Below are positions 43,782-53,539 of a stretch of 64,000 nucleotides of DNA, piece by piece; position 1 is the first letter of the stretch, and the number at the start of each line of letters is the position of its first letter. Below the pieces are notes generated by a model that saw only the letters and a program-made list of their open reading frames with translations, had not been told where the DNA came from and made no database searches. The stretch is taken from NCBI RefSeq assembly GCF_000696185.1, contig NZ_KK853997.1, forward strand, positions 5,347,084-5,411,083, written 5' to 3'. The position numbers and the translations under genes are program-made. The DNA is from Kitasatospora cheerisanensis KCTC 2395 (lineage in GTDB: Bacteria; Actinomycetota; Actinomycetes; Streptomycetales; Streptomycetaceae).

Positions 43782-43800
43782 CGCGCCCGTAACGGGCGCG
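43782..43800. promoter_or_regulatory. Perfect 19-base palindrome upstream of amtB
   Basis: CGCGCCCGT (43782-43790) and ACGGGCGCG (43792-43800) flank one A. It lies between the nsdA stop and the GlnR-type box. It could be a regulator site or part of an nsdA terminator; the 1-base loop disfavours a hairpin. Confidence 0.45.
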
Positions 43801-43808
43801 TCGACCAC

Positions 43809-43846
43809 GTCACTGCGGTGAAACACCCGACCGCATCGGCGGAAAC
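43809..43846 (+). promoter_or_regulatory. GlnR-type nitrogen box
   Basis: GTCAC-N6-GAAAC-N6-CCGCA-N6-GAAAC (43809-43813, 43820-43824, 43831-43835, 43842-43846). Three of four boxes fit the Streptomyces GlnR consensus gTnAc-n6-GaAAc repeated at 11-base spacing, and the fourth is degenerate. It is about 97 bases before the amtB start, where GlnR activates the amtB-glnK-glnD operon under nitrogen limitation. Confidence 0.8.
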
Positions 43847-43942
43847 CCGCCTTCGGCACTCTCCTCCCATCGCCGACATGCCGGGACGGGCACGGGACGG
43901 GAGTCCCGGCATGGAGCGGCTTCCACCTCGGAGGAGACGCCG

Positions 43943-45274
43943 ATGCCGGACGGCTTCAGCGCGGGCGACACCGCCTTCGTGTTCATCAGTGCGGCCCTGG
44001 TCATGGTGATGACCCCGGGCCTGGCCTTCTTCTACGGAGGCATGGTCAGGGTCAAGAGCACCCTCAACATGCTCGCGATGAGCTTCATCTCGCTGGCGAT
44101 CGTCAGCGTGCTCTGGGTGCTCTACGGGTACTCGCTCGCCTTCGGGCCGGACGCCGGCGCCGGCCTGATCGGCAACCTCGACTTCCTCGGCATGCGCGGC
44201 ATCGACCTGAACGCGCTCACCGGCTCCATCCCGGTCACCGCGTTCGCCGCGTTCCAGCTGATGTTCGCGATCATCACCCCGGCGCTGATCAGCGGCGCCA
44301 TCGCCGACCGGGCCAGGTTCGCGTCCTGGAGCCTGTTCGTGGCGCTCTGGGCGTCCGTCGTCTACTTCCCGGTCGCGCACTGGGTGTTCTTCTTCGACGG
44401 CGGCCAGGGCGGCTGGCTCGGCGACCGCAACGGCGTGATCGACTTCGCCGGCGGCACCGCCGTGCACATCAACGCCGGCGCGGCCGGGCTGGCCCTCGCC
44501 CTGGTGCTCGGCAGACGGGTCGGCTTCCGCAAGGACCCGATGCGCCCGCACAGCCTGCCGCTGGTGATGCTCGGCTCCGGCCTGCTCTGGTTCGGCTGGT
44601 TCGGCTTCAACGCGGGCTCGGCGCTGGCCGCCAACGGCGTCGCCGGCATGGCCTTCGTCAACACCCAGGTCGCCACCGCCGCCGCGATGCTCGGCTGGCT
44701 GGCGTACGAGCGGCTGCGGCACGGCGCGTTCACCACCCTCGGCGCGGCCTCCGGCGCGGTGGCCGGACTGGTCGCGATCACCCCGGCCTGCGGCTCGGTG
44801 TCGCCGCTCGGCGCGATCGCCGTCGGCCTGATCGCCGGCGTGGCGTGCGCCGCCGCGATCGGCCTGAAGTACCGCCTCGGGCTGGACGACTCGCTGGACG
44901 TGGTGGGCGTCCACCTGGTCGGCGGCGTGATCGGCTCGCTGCTGGTCGGCCTGTTCGCCACCGGCCACGTCGGCCAGAGCGCGGCCGGCCTGTTCTACGG
45001 CGGCGGCTTCGGACAGCTCGGCCGACAGGTGCTCGGCGTGGCCGCCGTGCTGGCGTACTCGTTCGTGCTCTCCTGGCTGCTGGGCACGGCGATCCAGAAG
45101 ACGATCGGGTTCCGGGTCGCCGAGGACGTCGAGGTGTCCGGCATCGACCAGGCCGAACACGCCGAGTCCGCCTACGACTTCAGCGCCCTCGGGGCCGGCC
45201 TGGCCCGCACCGCCCCCGCCCCGGCCGCCGTTGCCGCCGCCACCGCCGAGAAGACCGAGGTCGACGCCCGATGA
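43943..45274 (+). CDS. amtB: Ammonium transporter AmtB
   Basis: 443 residues with 11 membrane segments. DTAFVFISAALVMVMTPGLAFFYGGMVR opens the protein, seen as MVMTPGLAFFYGGMV. DFAGGTAVHINAGAAGLALAL and LGSGLLWFGWFGFNAGSAL carry the conserved His/Trp pore residues, and VDVVGVHLVGGVIGSLLVGLF-type sequence (VVGVHLVGGVIGSL) holds the second pore His. It transports ammonium or ammonia across the membrane. The C-terminus after SWLLGTAIQKTIGFRV is the cytoplasmic tail that PII proteins contact, extended by an Ala/Pro-rich stretch. The strong GGAGGAG lies before ATG. It overlaps glnK by four bases (ATGA). Confidence 0.97.
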   Translation: MPDGFSAGDTAFVFISAALVMVMTPGLAFFYGGMVRVKSTLNMLAMSFISLAIVSVLWVLYGYSLAFGPDAGAGLIGNLDFLGMRGIDLNALTGSIPVTAFAAFQLMFAIITPALISGAIADRARFASWSLFVALWASVVYFPVAHWVFFFDGGQGGWLGDRNGVIDFAGGTAVHINAGAAGLALALVLGRRVGFRKDPMRPHSLPLVMLGSGLLWFGWFGFNAGSALAANGVAGMAFVNTQVATAAAMLGWLAYERLRHGAFTTLGAASGAVAGLVAITPACGSVSPLGAIAVGLIAGVACAAAIGLKYRLGLDDSLDVVGVHLVGGVIGSLLVGLFATGHVGQSAAGLFYGGGFGQLGRQVLGVAAVLAYSFVLSWLLGTAIQKTIGFRVAEDVEVSGIDQAEHAESAYDFSALGAGLARTAPAPAAVAAATAEKTEVDAR

Positions 45275-45609
45275 AGCTCATCACCGCCGTCATCAAGCCG
45301 CACCGCCTGGACGAGGTCAAGGACGCCCTGCAGGCGTTCGGGGTGCACGGACTGACCGTCACCGAGGCCAGCGGGTACGGCCGGCAGCGCGGCCACACCG
45401 AGGTCTACCGGGGCGCCGAGTACACCGTCGACCTGGTGCCCAAGCTGCGGGTCGAGATACTCGTCGAGGACGAGGACGCCGAGCAGCTGATCGAGGTGGT
45501 GGTCAAGGCCGCCCGCACCGGGAAGATCGGCGACGGCAAGGTCTGGTCCGTCCCGGTGGAGACCGCGGTGCGCGTCCGCACCGGCGAACGCGGCCCCGAC
45601 GCGCTCTGA
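45271..45609 (+). CDS. glnK: PII nitrogen regulatory protein GlnK
   Basis: 112 residues, a full PII trimer subunit. Tyr51 in the T loop (TEVYRGAEYTVDLVPK) is the residue adenylylated in Streptomyces GlnK. The signature MKLITAVIKPHRLDEVKDAL begins it and GKIGDGKVWSVPVETAVRVRTGE is the B/C-loop ATP site. It senses 2-oxoglutarate and energy state and binds AmtB. Translational coupling with amtB is clear. glnD, encoding the modifying enzyme, follows. Confidence 0.97.
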   Translation: MKLITAVIKPHRLDEVKDALQAFGVHGLTVTEASGYGRQRGHTEVYRGAEYTVDLVPKLRVEILVEDEDAEQLIEVVVKAARTGKIGDGKVWSVPVETAVRVRTGERGPDAL

Positions 45610-45687
45610 CCCGGGCCCGGCGGCCCCACCCGCCGGGCCCGCCGACCCCCACCTTCCGAGCCCCCTCTGACCCCCCGCCCGACCCCC

Positions 45688-45716
45688 GGCGGACCTGCCC
45701 GCGCGGCAGGTCCGCC
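45688..45716 (+). terminator. Hairpin between glnK and glnD
   Basis: GGCGGACCTGCC (45688-45699) pairs perfectly with GGCAGGTCCGCC (45705-45716) around CGCGC. It lies 78 bases after glnK and 36 before glnD, with no U tract. It may partly terminate or stabilise the operon message, lowering glnD relative to amtB-glnK. Confidence 0.55.
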
Positions 45717-45752
45717 TCCGGCGTACCGGCACCGCACGCCCCGGGAGCAGAC

Positions 45753-48158
45753 ATGACCACCGACGAAGGCCACCTCGCCGAACGGGCCCGCCTGCTGGCC
45801 GACCCCGCCCGCACCGGCCGCGAACGGCGCACCGCCCTCGCCCGGCTCACCGACGACTGGCTGACCGGCCTCTACCGGACGGCCGGCGCACCCGCCGGCA
45901 CCGCCCTGGTCGCCGTCGGCGGCTACGGCCGCGGCGAACTCTCCCCGCGCAGCGACCTGGACGTGCTGCTGCTGCACGACGGCCCGCTCGCCCCCGAACT
46001 CGCCGAACGGATCTGGTACCCCGTCTGGGACAGCGGCATCGCCCTCGACCACGCCGTCCGCACCCCCGCCGAGGCCCGGAAGGTCGCCGCCGAGGACCTC
46101 AAGGCCGGACTCGGCCTGCTCGACGCCCGCCACCTGGCCGGCGACCCCGGGCTGACCGCCGAGCTGCGCTCGCAGGCACTCGCCGACTGGCGCTCCGCCG
46201 CCCCCGCCCGGCTGCCCGAACTGCACGCCCTCGGCCGGGCCCGGGCCGAACGCCACGGCGAACTGTCCTTCCTGCTGGAACCCGACCTCAAGGAGGCCCG
46301 CGGCGGCCTGCGCGACCTGGTCGCGCTCGACGCGATCGCCGCCAGCTGGCTCGCCGACGCCCCCCGCGACGGCCTGGACGCCGCCGCCCGCACCCTCGCC
46401 GACGTCCGCGACGCCCTGCACCTGACCACCGGCCGGGCCACCGAACGGCTCGCCCTGCAGGACCAGGACCAGGTCGCCGAACAGCTCGGCCTGCTCGACG
46501 CCGACATCCTGCTCCGGCAGGTCTACCGGGCCGCCCGCACCGTCGCCTACGCCTCCGACGTCACCTGGCGCGCCGTCGACCGGGTGCTCGCCGCGCGCGC
46601 CCGGCGCGGGCGGCGGCCGGCACGGCTCGGCCTGCCGTTCCACGGCGCCCGCCGCGCCGCGCCGCCCGCCGAACGACGGCCGCTGGCCGAGGGCGTGGTC
46701 GAACAGGACGGCGAGGCGGTGCTCGCGCAGGCCGCCCGGCCCGCCACCGACCCGGTGCTGCCGCTGCGCGCCGCCGCCGCGGCCGCCCAGGCCGGGCTGA
46801 CCGTCTCGTACGCGACGGTGCGCCGGCTGGCCGCCGAGACCGCCGCGCTGCCGGTGCCCTGGCCCGACGAGGCCCGCGACCGGCTGGTCACCCTGCTCGG
46901 CGCGGGCGAGGCCTGCCTGCCGGTGTGGGAGGCGCTGGACGCCGAAGGGCTGATCACCCGGCTGCTGCCGGACTGGGAGCGGGTCCGCTGCCGCCCGCAG
47001 CGCAACGCCGTGCACCGCTGGACCGTCGACCGGCACCTGATCGAGACCGCGGTCCGGGCCGCCGCGCTGACCCGCCGCACCTCCCGCCCCGACCTGCTGC
47101 TGGTCGCCGCCCTGCTGCACGACCTCGGCAAGGGCTGGCCCGGCGACCACTCCGAGGCCGGCGAGGTGATCGTCCGCGACCTGGCCGTCCGGATGGGCTT
47201 CGACAAGCACGACACCGACACCCTCGCCCTGCTGGTCCGCCACCACCTGACGCTGGTCGACACCGCCACCCGGCGCGACCCCGACGACCCCGCCACCGCC
47301 GACCTGATCGCCAAGACCGTCGGCAACCGCACCCACCTGGAACTGCTGCACGCCCTCACCGAGGCCGACGCCACCGCCACCGGCCCCGCCGCCTGGTCGA
47401 GTTGGCGGGCCTCGCTGGTCGACCAGCTGGTCGCCCGCACCGCCGCCCGGCTGGCCGGCGTACCCCGGCCGCCCGCCGACGAGCCGACCGCCGACCAGGA
47501 ACGGCTCGCCGTCGAGGCGGCCCGCACCGGCGGCCCCGCGCTGGCGCTGCGCGCCCACGCCGAGCCCGCCGACGGCACCGGTGCGGAACCCGTCGGCGTC
47601 GAACTCACCCTCGCCGTCCCCGACCGGCCCGGCCTGCTCGGCACCGTGGCCGGCGTCCTCGCCGTGCACCGCCTCACCGTCCGCAAGGCCGGTCTGCGCG
47701 AGCTCGACCCGGCCGGTGCCGGCCCCGTCCTGCTGCTCACCTGGACGGTGGCCGCCGAGTACGGCGACGTCCCCGAGGCGGCCCGGCTGCGCGCCGACCT
47801 GCGCCGCGCCCTGGACGGCTCGCTCGACGTCGCCCGCAAGCTCGCCGAACGCGACGCCGCCGCGCCGCGCCGGCCCGGCATCCGCACCCCGCCGCCGGTG
47901 GTCGCGGTCGCCCCCGGCGCGGCGTCCCGCTCCGCGACCGTGCTGGAGGTCCGCGCCCACGACGCTCCCGGGCTGCTGCACCGGATCGGCCGGGCGCTGG
48001 ACGGCGCCGGCGTCCGGGTCCGCACCGCGCACGTCTCCACCCTGGGCGCGGAGGCGGTGGACGCGTTCTACCTCACCTCGGAGGACGGCCGGCCGCTGGA
48101 ACCGGACCGCGCGGAGCGGGTGGCGCAGGCCGTCCGGGAGGCGCTGGAAGGCCGCTGA
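45753..48158 (+). CDS. glnD: [Protein-PII] nucleotidyltransferase GlnD (adenylyltransferase in Streptomyces)
   Basis: 801 residues. The N-terminal nucleotidyltransferase motif is VGGYGRGELSPRSDLDVLLL (about 51-70). A GlnD-specific helical region has ELSFLLEPDLKEARGGLRDL. The HD domain has NAVHRWTVDRHLIETA and LLHDLGKGWPGDHSEAGE (His-Asp metal site). Two C-terminal ACT domains follow: ELTLAVPDRPGLLGTVAGVL and VLEVRAHDAPGLLHRIGRAL. In S. coelicolor the enzyme adenylylates GlnK at Tyr51 instead of uridylylating it. ATG 45753 follows CGGGAG. The protein is about 30 residues shorter than enterobacterial GlnD. Confidence 0.95.
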   Translation: MTTDEGHLAERARLLADPARTGRERRTALARLTDDWLTGLYRTAGAPAGTALVAVGGYGRGELSPRSDLDVLLLHDGPLAPELAERIWYPVWDSGIALDHAVRTPAEARKVAAEDLKAGLGLLDARHLAGDPGLTAELRSQALADWRSAAPARLPELHALGRARAERHGELSFLLEPDLKEARGGLRDLVALDAIAASWLADAPRDGLDAAARTLADVRDALHLTTGRATERLALQDQDQVAEQLGLLDADILLRQVYRAARTVAYASDVTWRAVDRVLAARARRGRRPARLGLPFHGARRAAPPAERRPLAEGVVEQDGEAVLAQAARPATDPVLPLRAAAAAAQAGLTVSYATVRRLAAETAALPVPWPDEARDRLVTLLGAGEACLPVWEALDAEGLITRLLPDWERVRCRPQRNAVHRWTVDRHLIETAVRAAALTRRTSRPDLLLVAALLHDLGKGWPGDHSEAGEVIVRDLAVRMGFDKHDTDTLALLVRHHLTLVDTATRRDPDDPATADLIAKTVGNRTHLELLHALTEADATATGPAAWSSWRASLVDQLVARTAARLAGVPRPPADEPTADQERLAVEAARTGGPALALRAHAEPADGTGAEPVGVELTLAVPDRPGLLGTVAGVLAVHRLTVRKAGLRELDPAGAGPVLLLTWTVAAEYGDVPEAARLRADLRRALDGSLDVARKLAERDAAAPRRPGIRTPPPVVAVAPGAASRSATVLEVRAHDAPGLLHRIGRALDGAGVRVRTAHVSTLGAEAVDAFYLTSEDGRPLEPDRAERVAQAVREALEGR

Positions 48159-48261
48159 ACGGCCGTTCCCGCAGGGGCGCGGTCCGTCCGCCGGACGGGC
48201 GGCTACCCTTGGGGACGACGACCGTACCCGTACTCGATGCCGCAAGGGACCCGCGACCGAC

Positions 48262-49815
48262 GTGTTCGACACTCTCTCCGACCGCCTCGCAGCGACGTTC
48301 AAGAACCTCCGGGGCAAGGGCCGCCTCAGTGAGGCGGACATCGACGCCACCGCACGCGAGATCCGGATCGCCCTGCTGGAGGCGGATGTCGCGCTCCCCG
48401 TGGTCCGGGCCTTCATCAAGCAGGTCAAGGACCGGGCCCTGGGCTCGGAGGTCTCCGGTGCGCTGAACCCGGCCCAGCAGATCATCAAGATCGTCAACGA
48501 GGAGCTGATCGGCATCCTCGGTGGCGAGACCCGCCGCCTGAAGTACGCCAAGACCGGCCCGACCGTGATCATGCTGGCCGGCCTCCAGGGCGCCGGCAAG
48601 ACCACCCTGGCCGGAAAGCTCGGCCACTGGCTGAAGCAGCAGAAGCACACCCCGCTGCTGGTCGCCTGCGACCTCCAGCGCCCCAACGCCGTCACCCAGC
48701 TCGGCGTGGTGGCCGAGCGCGCCGGCGTCGCCTTCTACGGCCCGCAGCCCGGCAACGGCGTCGGCGACCCGGTGCAGGTCGCCCGCGACTCCATCGAGTA
48801 CGCGAAGCAGAAGCAGTACGACGTCGTGATCGTCGACACCGCCGGCCGCCTCGGCATCGACGCCGAACTGATGCAGCAGGCCGCGGACATCCGCGCCGCG
48901 GTCGACCCGGACGAGGTCCTGTTCGTCGTCGACGCCATGGTCGGCCAGGACGCGGTCACCACCGCGCAGGCCTTCCTCGAAGGCGTCGACTTCACCGGCG
49001 TGGTGCTCTCCAAGCTCGACGGCGACGCCCGCGGCGGCGCCGCGCTCTCCGTCGCGCACGTGACCGGCCGTCAGATCATGTTCGCCTCCAACGGCGAGAA
49101 GGTCGACGACTTCGACGCCTTCCACCCCGACCGGATGGCCTCGCGCATCCTCGGCATGGGCGACGTCCTCTCGCTGATCGAGAAGGCCGAGCAGACCTTC
49201 TCGCAGGCCGAGGCCGAGAAGATGGCCGCCAAGCTGCAGGGCGGCGGCAAGGAGTTCACGCTCGACGACTTCCTGTCGCAGCTGGAGCAGGTCCAGAAGA
49301 TGGGCTCGATCTCCAAGCTGCTCGGCATGCTCCCCGGCATGGGCCAGATCCGGGACCAGATCAACAACATCGACGACAAGGACGTCAACCGCGTCGGCGC
49401 GATCATCAAGTCGATGACCCCCGCCGAGCGGACCGACCCCAAGCTGATCAACGGCTCGCGCCGGCTGCGCATCGCCAAGGGCGCCGGCGTCCAGGTCGGC
49501 GAGGTCTCCAGCCTGGTCGAGCGGTTCTTCGACGCCCGCAAGATGATGTCCGCGATGGCCTCCGGCAAGGGGATCCCCGGCATGCCCGGCATCCCCGGCA
49601 TGGGTGGCGGCGGCAAGCGCTCCGGCAAGAAGGCGCCGGTCGCCAAGGGCAAGCGCAAGAGCGGCAACCCGCTCAAGCGGGCGCAGGAGGAGGCGGCGGC
49701 CGCCGAGCGCAAGGCGCTCGGCGCGGGGCAGGGCGACGGCAACGCGTTCGGCCTCCCGGCGGGCAAGGGGCCGGCGGACTTCGAGCTGCCCAAGGAGTTC
49801 AAGGACCTGCTGTAG
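48262..49815 (+). CDS. ffh: Signal recognition particle protein Ffh
   Basis: 517 residues. It binds signal sequences and delivers ribosomes to FtsY. N domain: FDTLSDRLAATFKNLRG. G domain: AGLQGAGKTTLAGKLG (P loop), ACDLQRPNAVTQL, DTAGRLGIDAELM, LSKLDGDARGGAALS. M domain: QMGSISKLLGMLPGMGQ (seen as KMGSISKLLGMLPGMGQ) and SGRRLRIAKGAGVQ-type helix (SRRLRIAKGAGVQVGEV). The tail is rich in Met, Gly, Pro and Lys (GIPGMPGIPGMGGGG). GTG 48262 matches the family start MFDTLSDRL. The SRP RNA gene is not in this window. Confidence 0.97.
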   Translation: MFDTLSDRLAATFKNLRGKGRLSEADIDATAREIRIALLEADVALPVVRAFIKQVKDRALGSEVSGALNPAQQIIKIVNEELIGILGGETRRLKYAKTGPTVIMLAGLQGAGKTTLAGKLGHWLKQQKHTPLLVACDLQRPNAVTQLGVVAERAGVAFYGPQPGNGVGDPVQVARDSIEYAKQKQYDVVIVDTAGRLGIDAELMQQAADIRAAVDPDEVLFVVDAMVGQDAVTTAQAFLEGVDFTGVVLSKLDGDARGGAALSVAHVTGRQIMFASNGEKVDDFDAFHPDRMASRILGMGDVLSLIEKAEQTFSQAEAEKMAAKLQGGGKEFTLDDFLSQLEQVQKMGSISKLLGMLPGMGQIRDQINNIDDKDVNRVGAIIKSMTPAERTDPKLINGSRRLRIAKGAGVQVGEVSSLVERFFDARKMMSAMASGKGIPGMPGIPGMGGGGKRSGKKAPVAKGKRKSGNPLKRAQEEAAAAERKALGAGQGDGNAFGLPAGKGPADFELPKEFKDLL

Positions 49816-49837
49816 CAGCACACCGGCTGCACAGACC

Positions 49838-49965
49838 GGGGCGCGGGGAGCTGCGCGCGGCGACAGGCACCCGACCGGAAGATCGCGATGCAGGACGATG
49901 ACCTGCATTTGATCGCGACCTTGCGGACGTGACCTGCGCTCGTCGCGCGCAGCTCCCCGCGCCCC
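49838..49965. repeat. 128-base element with 26-base terminal inverted repeats
   Basis: The left end 49838-49863 and the right end 49940-49965 are inverted copies matching at 25 of 26 positions, beginning GGGGCGCGGGGAGCTGCGCG. An inner ATGCAGG/CCTGCAT hairpin near the centre gives a long cruciform-like structure. The end sequence resembles a short palindromic repeat that I remember as very common in Streptomyces intergenic regions (GGGGCGCGGGGAACTGCGCG type). It encodes nothing. It lies between ffh and the GNAT gene and may act as a terminator. Confidence 0.75.
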
Positions 49966-50012
49966 TGTTCGTGCGGTCCCGGTCCGCAATCCCTTGCGCG
50001 ATGATGACTGGC

Positions 50013-50537
50013 ATGCGCGTAACGATCCGAGCCCCCCGCCCCGATGACGTCGTTCCCTACTCCGAGGCGGTGCGGCGGTCCGCCGAGCACATCGGGCGGT
50101 GGAACCCGGTGGAGCCGGACGGGCTGCCGGACCTGTTGAGCCGTCAGGGGGTAGGCCTGCGGACGTTCCTGATCCAGGATCGGGAGACGGGCGGCCTGGT
50201 CGGCAAGTGCAACGTGGCGAACATCGTGATGGCCCGGTTCTGCAACGGCGTGCTGGGCTACGACTCGTACGTGCCGTTCGTCGGGACGGGCCGGATGACG
50301 GAGGGCATGCGGCTGGTGGTCGAGCGGTGCTTCGCGCCGGCCGAGCAGGGCGGGCTGGGGCTGCACCGGCTGGAGATCAACGTGCAGCCGGACAACGAGC
50401 GTTCGGTGGCGATGGCGCGCCGGCTGGGGTTCCGGCACGAGGGGTTCACGCCGCGGATGCTGTTCCTGCAGGGCGCGTGGCGCGATCACGAGCGGTTCGC
50501 GCTGACGGCGGAGGAGTGGCCGACGCCCGTGCGGTGA
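50013..50537 (+). CDS. GNAT-family N-acetyltransferase, RimJ/RimL-like
   Basis: 174 residues. MRVTIRAPRPDDVVPYSEAV at the start, GLVGKCNVANIVMARFCNGVLGYDSY, then GLGLHRLEINVQPDNERSVAMARRLGFRHEG, which is the acetyl-CoA/RimJ-L signature, and AWRDHERFALTAEEW at the end. It probably acetylates a ribosomal-protein N-terminus or a small molecule; the substrate is unknown. ATG 50013 is chosen, with 50001 and 50004 as alternatives; none has a ribosome-binding site, so leaderless translation is possible. It stands just after the inverted-repeat element. Confidence 0.88.
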   Translation: MRVTIRAPRPDDVVPYSEAVRRSAEHIGRWNPVEPDGLPDLLSRQGVGLRTFLIQDRETGGLVGKCNVANIVMARFCNGVLGYDSYVPFVGTGRMTEGMRLVVERCFAPAEQGGLGLHRLEINVQPDNERSVAMARRLGFRHEGFTPRMLFLQGAWRDHERFALTAEEWPTPVR

Positions 50538-50593
50538 GGCCGTCGCGGCGTTGCGCACCGACCGGCGGACGGAATGTCCGTATTGTCCGACAG

Positions 50594-52484
<1,891 letters not shown>

Positions 52485-52498
<14 letters not shown>

Positions 52499-53294
52499 CG
52501 CCCTCCGGCCGGACGCCCGCGGCCCAGCGGAACTCGTCCACCATCCGCACCGAGCCGTCCGGTTGCAGGAACGGGTGCAGCGCCTCCTCCAACTCCTTGG
52601 CCACCAGCGCCGCCCCCGCCCGCTGCTCCGCCCCGTCGAACAGGCCGGTCGCCAGCAGACCGCGGACCGCCGAGTCCAGGCCCGGGTACGCGAACGGACA
52701 GGCCACCCGGCCGGACGCCGACGGGCGCAGACCCGCGGCGGACAGCAGCGACTCCAGCCCGCCCGGCGCGGGTGCGTCCCCGACGTCCGCCGGAGCGTGC
52801 CGGTGCGCCACCTCCAGCACCGCGGTGCTCCCGCAGCGCTCCGCCGGACCCCGGTCCGCGACCACCAGCAGTCCGCCGGGGAGCGTACGCTGCGCCGACC
52901 AGGCGACCAGCGCGGGCGTCGGCGACTGCTCGAAAACCGTCACCAGGGAGTGCGCCGCCCGGGGGACGGGGTGCGCCGAACGGGTGATGCTCCCGCCGGG
53001 CGCCACCTGCAGCCCGCGGGCCGCCGCCAGCTCCCGCAGCTCCTCGTCCCACTCCACCCCCGCGACCTGCGCGCCGCGCCCCTCGGCTAGCAGCAGCGAC
53101 AGGCCGGACCGGCAGCCCACCCCGAGCAGGCTGGTCGCCGCGCCGACCTCCAGCCGCCGGTAGACGTCCAGGTAGAGGGGGACGAGCATGCGCTCCTGGA
53201 TCTCCGCCCAGTCCCGCGCCCGACCCCGCCGCTCCGCCGGACCGGCCGCTCCGACCCGGTCCACGGTGCTGCCGGTCACCTGCGCTGAAGCCAT
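52485..53294 (-). CDS. SAM-dependent methyltransferase-like protein
   Basis: 269 residues. The Rossmann motif I is SLLGVGCRSGLSLLLAEGRGA (seen as LLGVGCRSG), followed by VAGVEWDEELRELAAARG, where Glu/Asp would bind the SAM ribose, and a motif near LPGGLLVVADRG. Motif I has Arg in place of the second Gly-rich position, so binding is plausible but not certain. A middle region has VTVFEQSPTPALVAW. The substrate is unknown. ATG 53294 has GGAGG 5 bases upstream. Its 3' end overlaps that of ftsH by 14 bases in a convergent arrangement. Confidence 0.75.
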
Positions 53295-53539
53295 CGCGGC
53301 CTCCCAATCGGTCCACGTCGGTCCTCGGAATCGGCTGCGTCTGCCGCAGCCCGGCACCCCCCGGCCCCTCTCAGCGAACAGCGGGTCGCCGCCGTCGTCC
53401 AGAGGGGTGCAAGCAGGTGTCCGCGCGCCGCAGGTGTGCGCCCCGGGGTGTGCGCGGGCGCACCGCCGCCCGGGCCGCGGCCCCGCGCGGACGGAAACGG
53501 ATTCACAGTCCGGTCGCCGCTCCCCGTACCATTCGGCCC

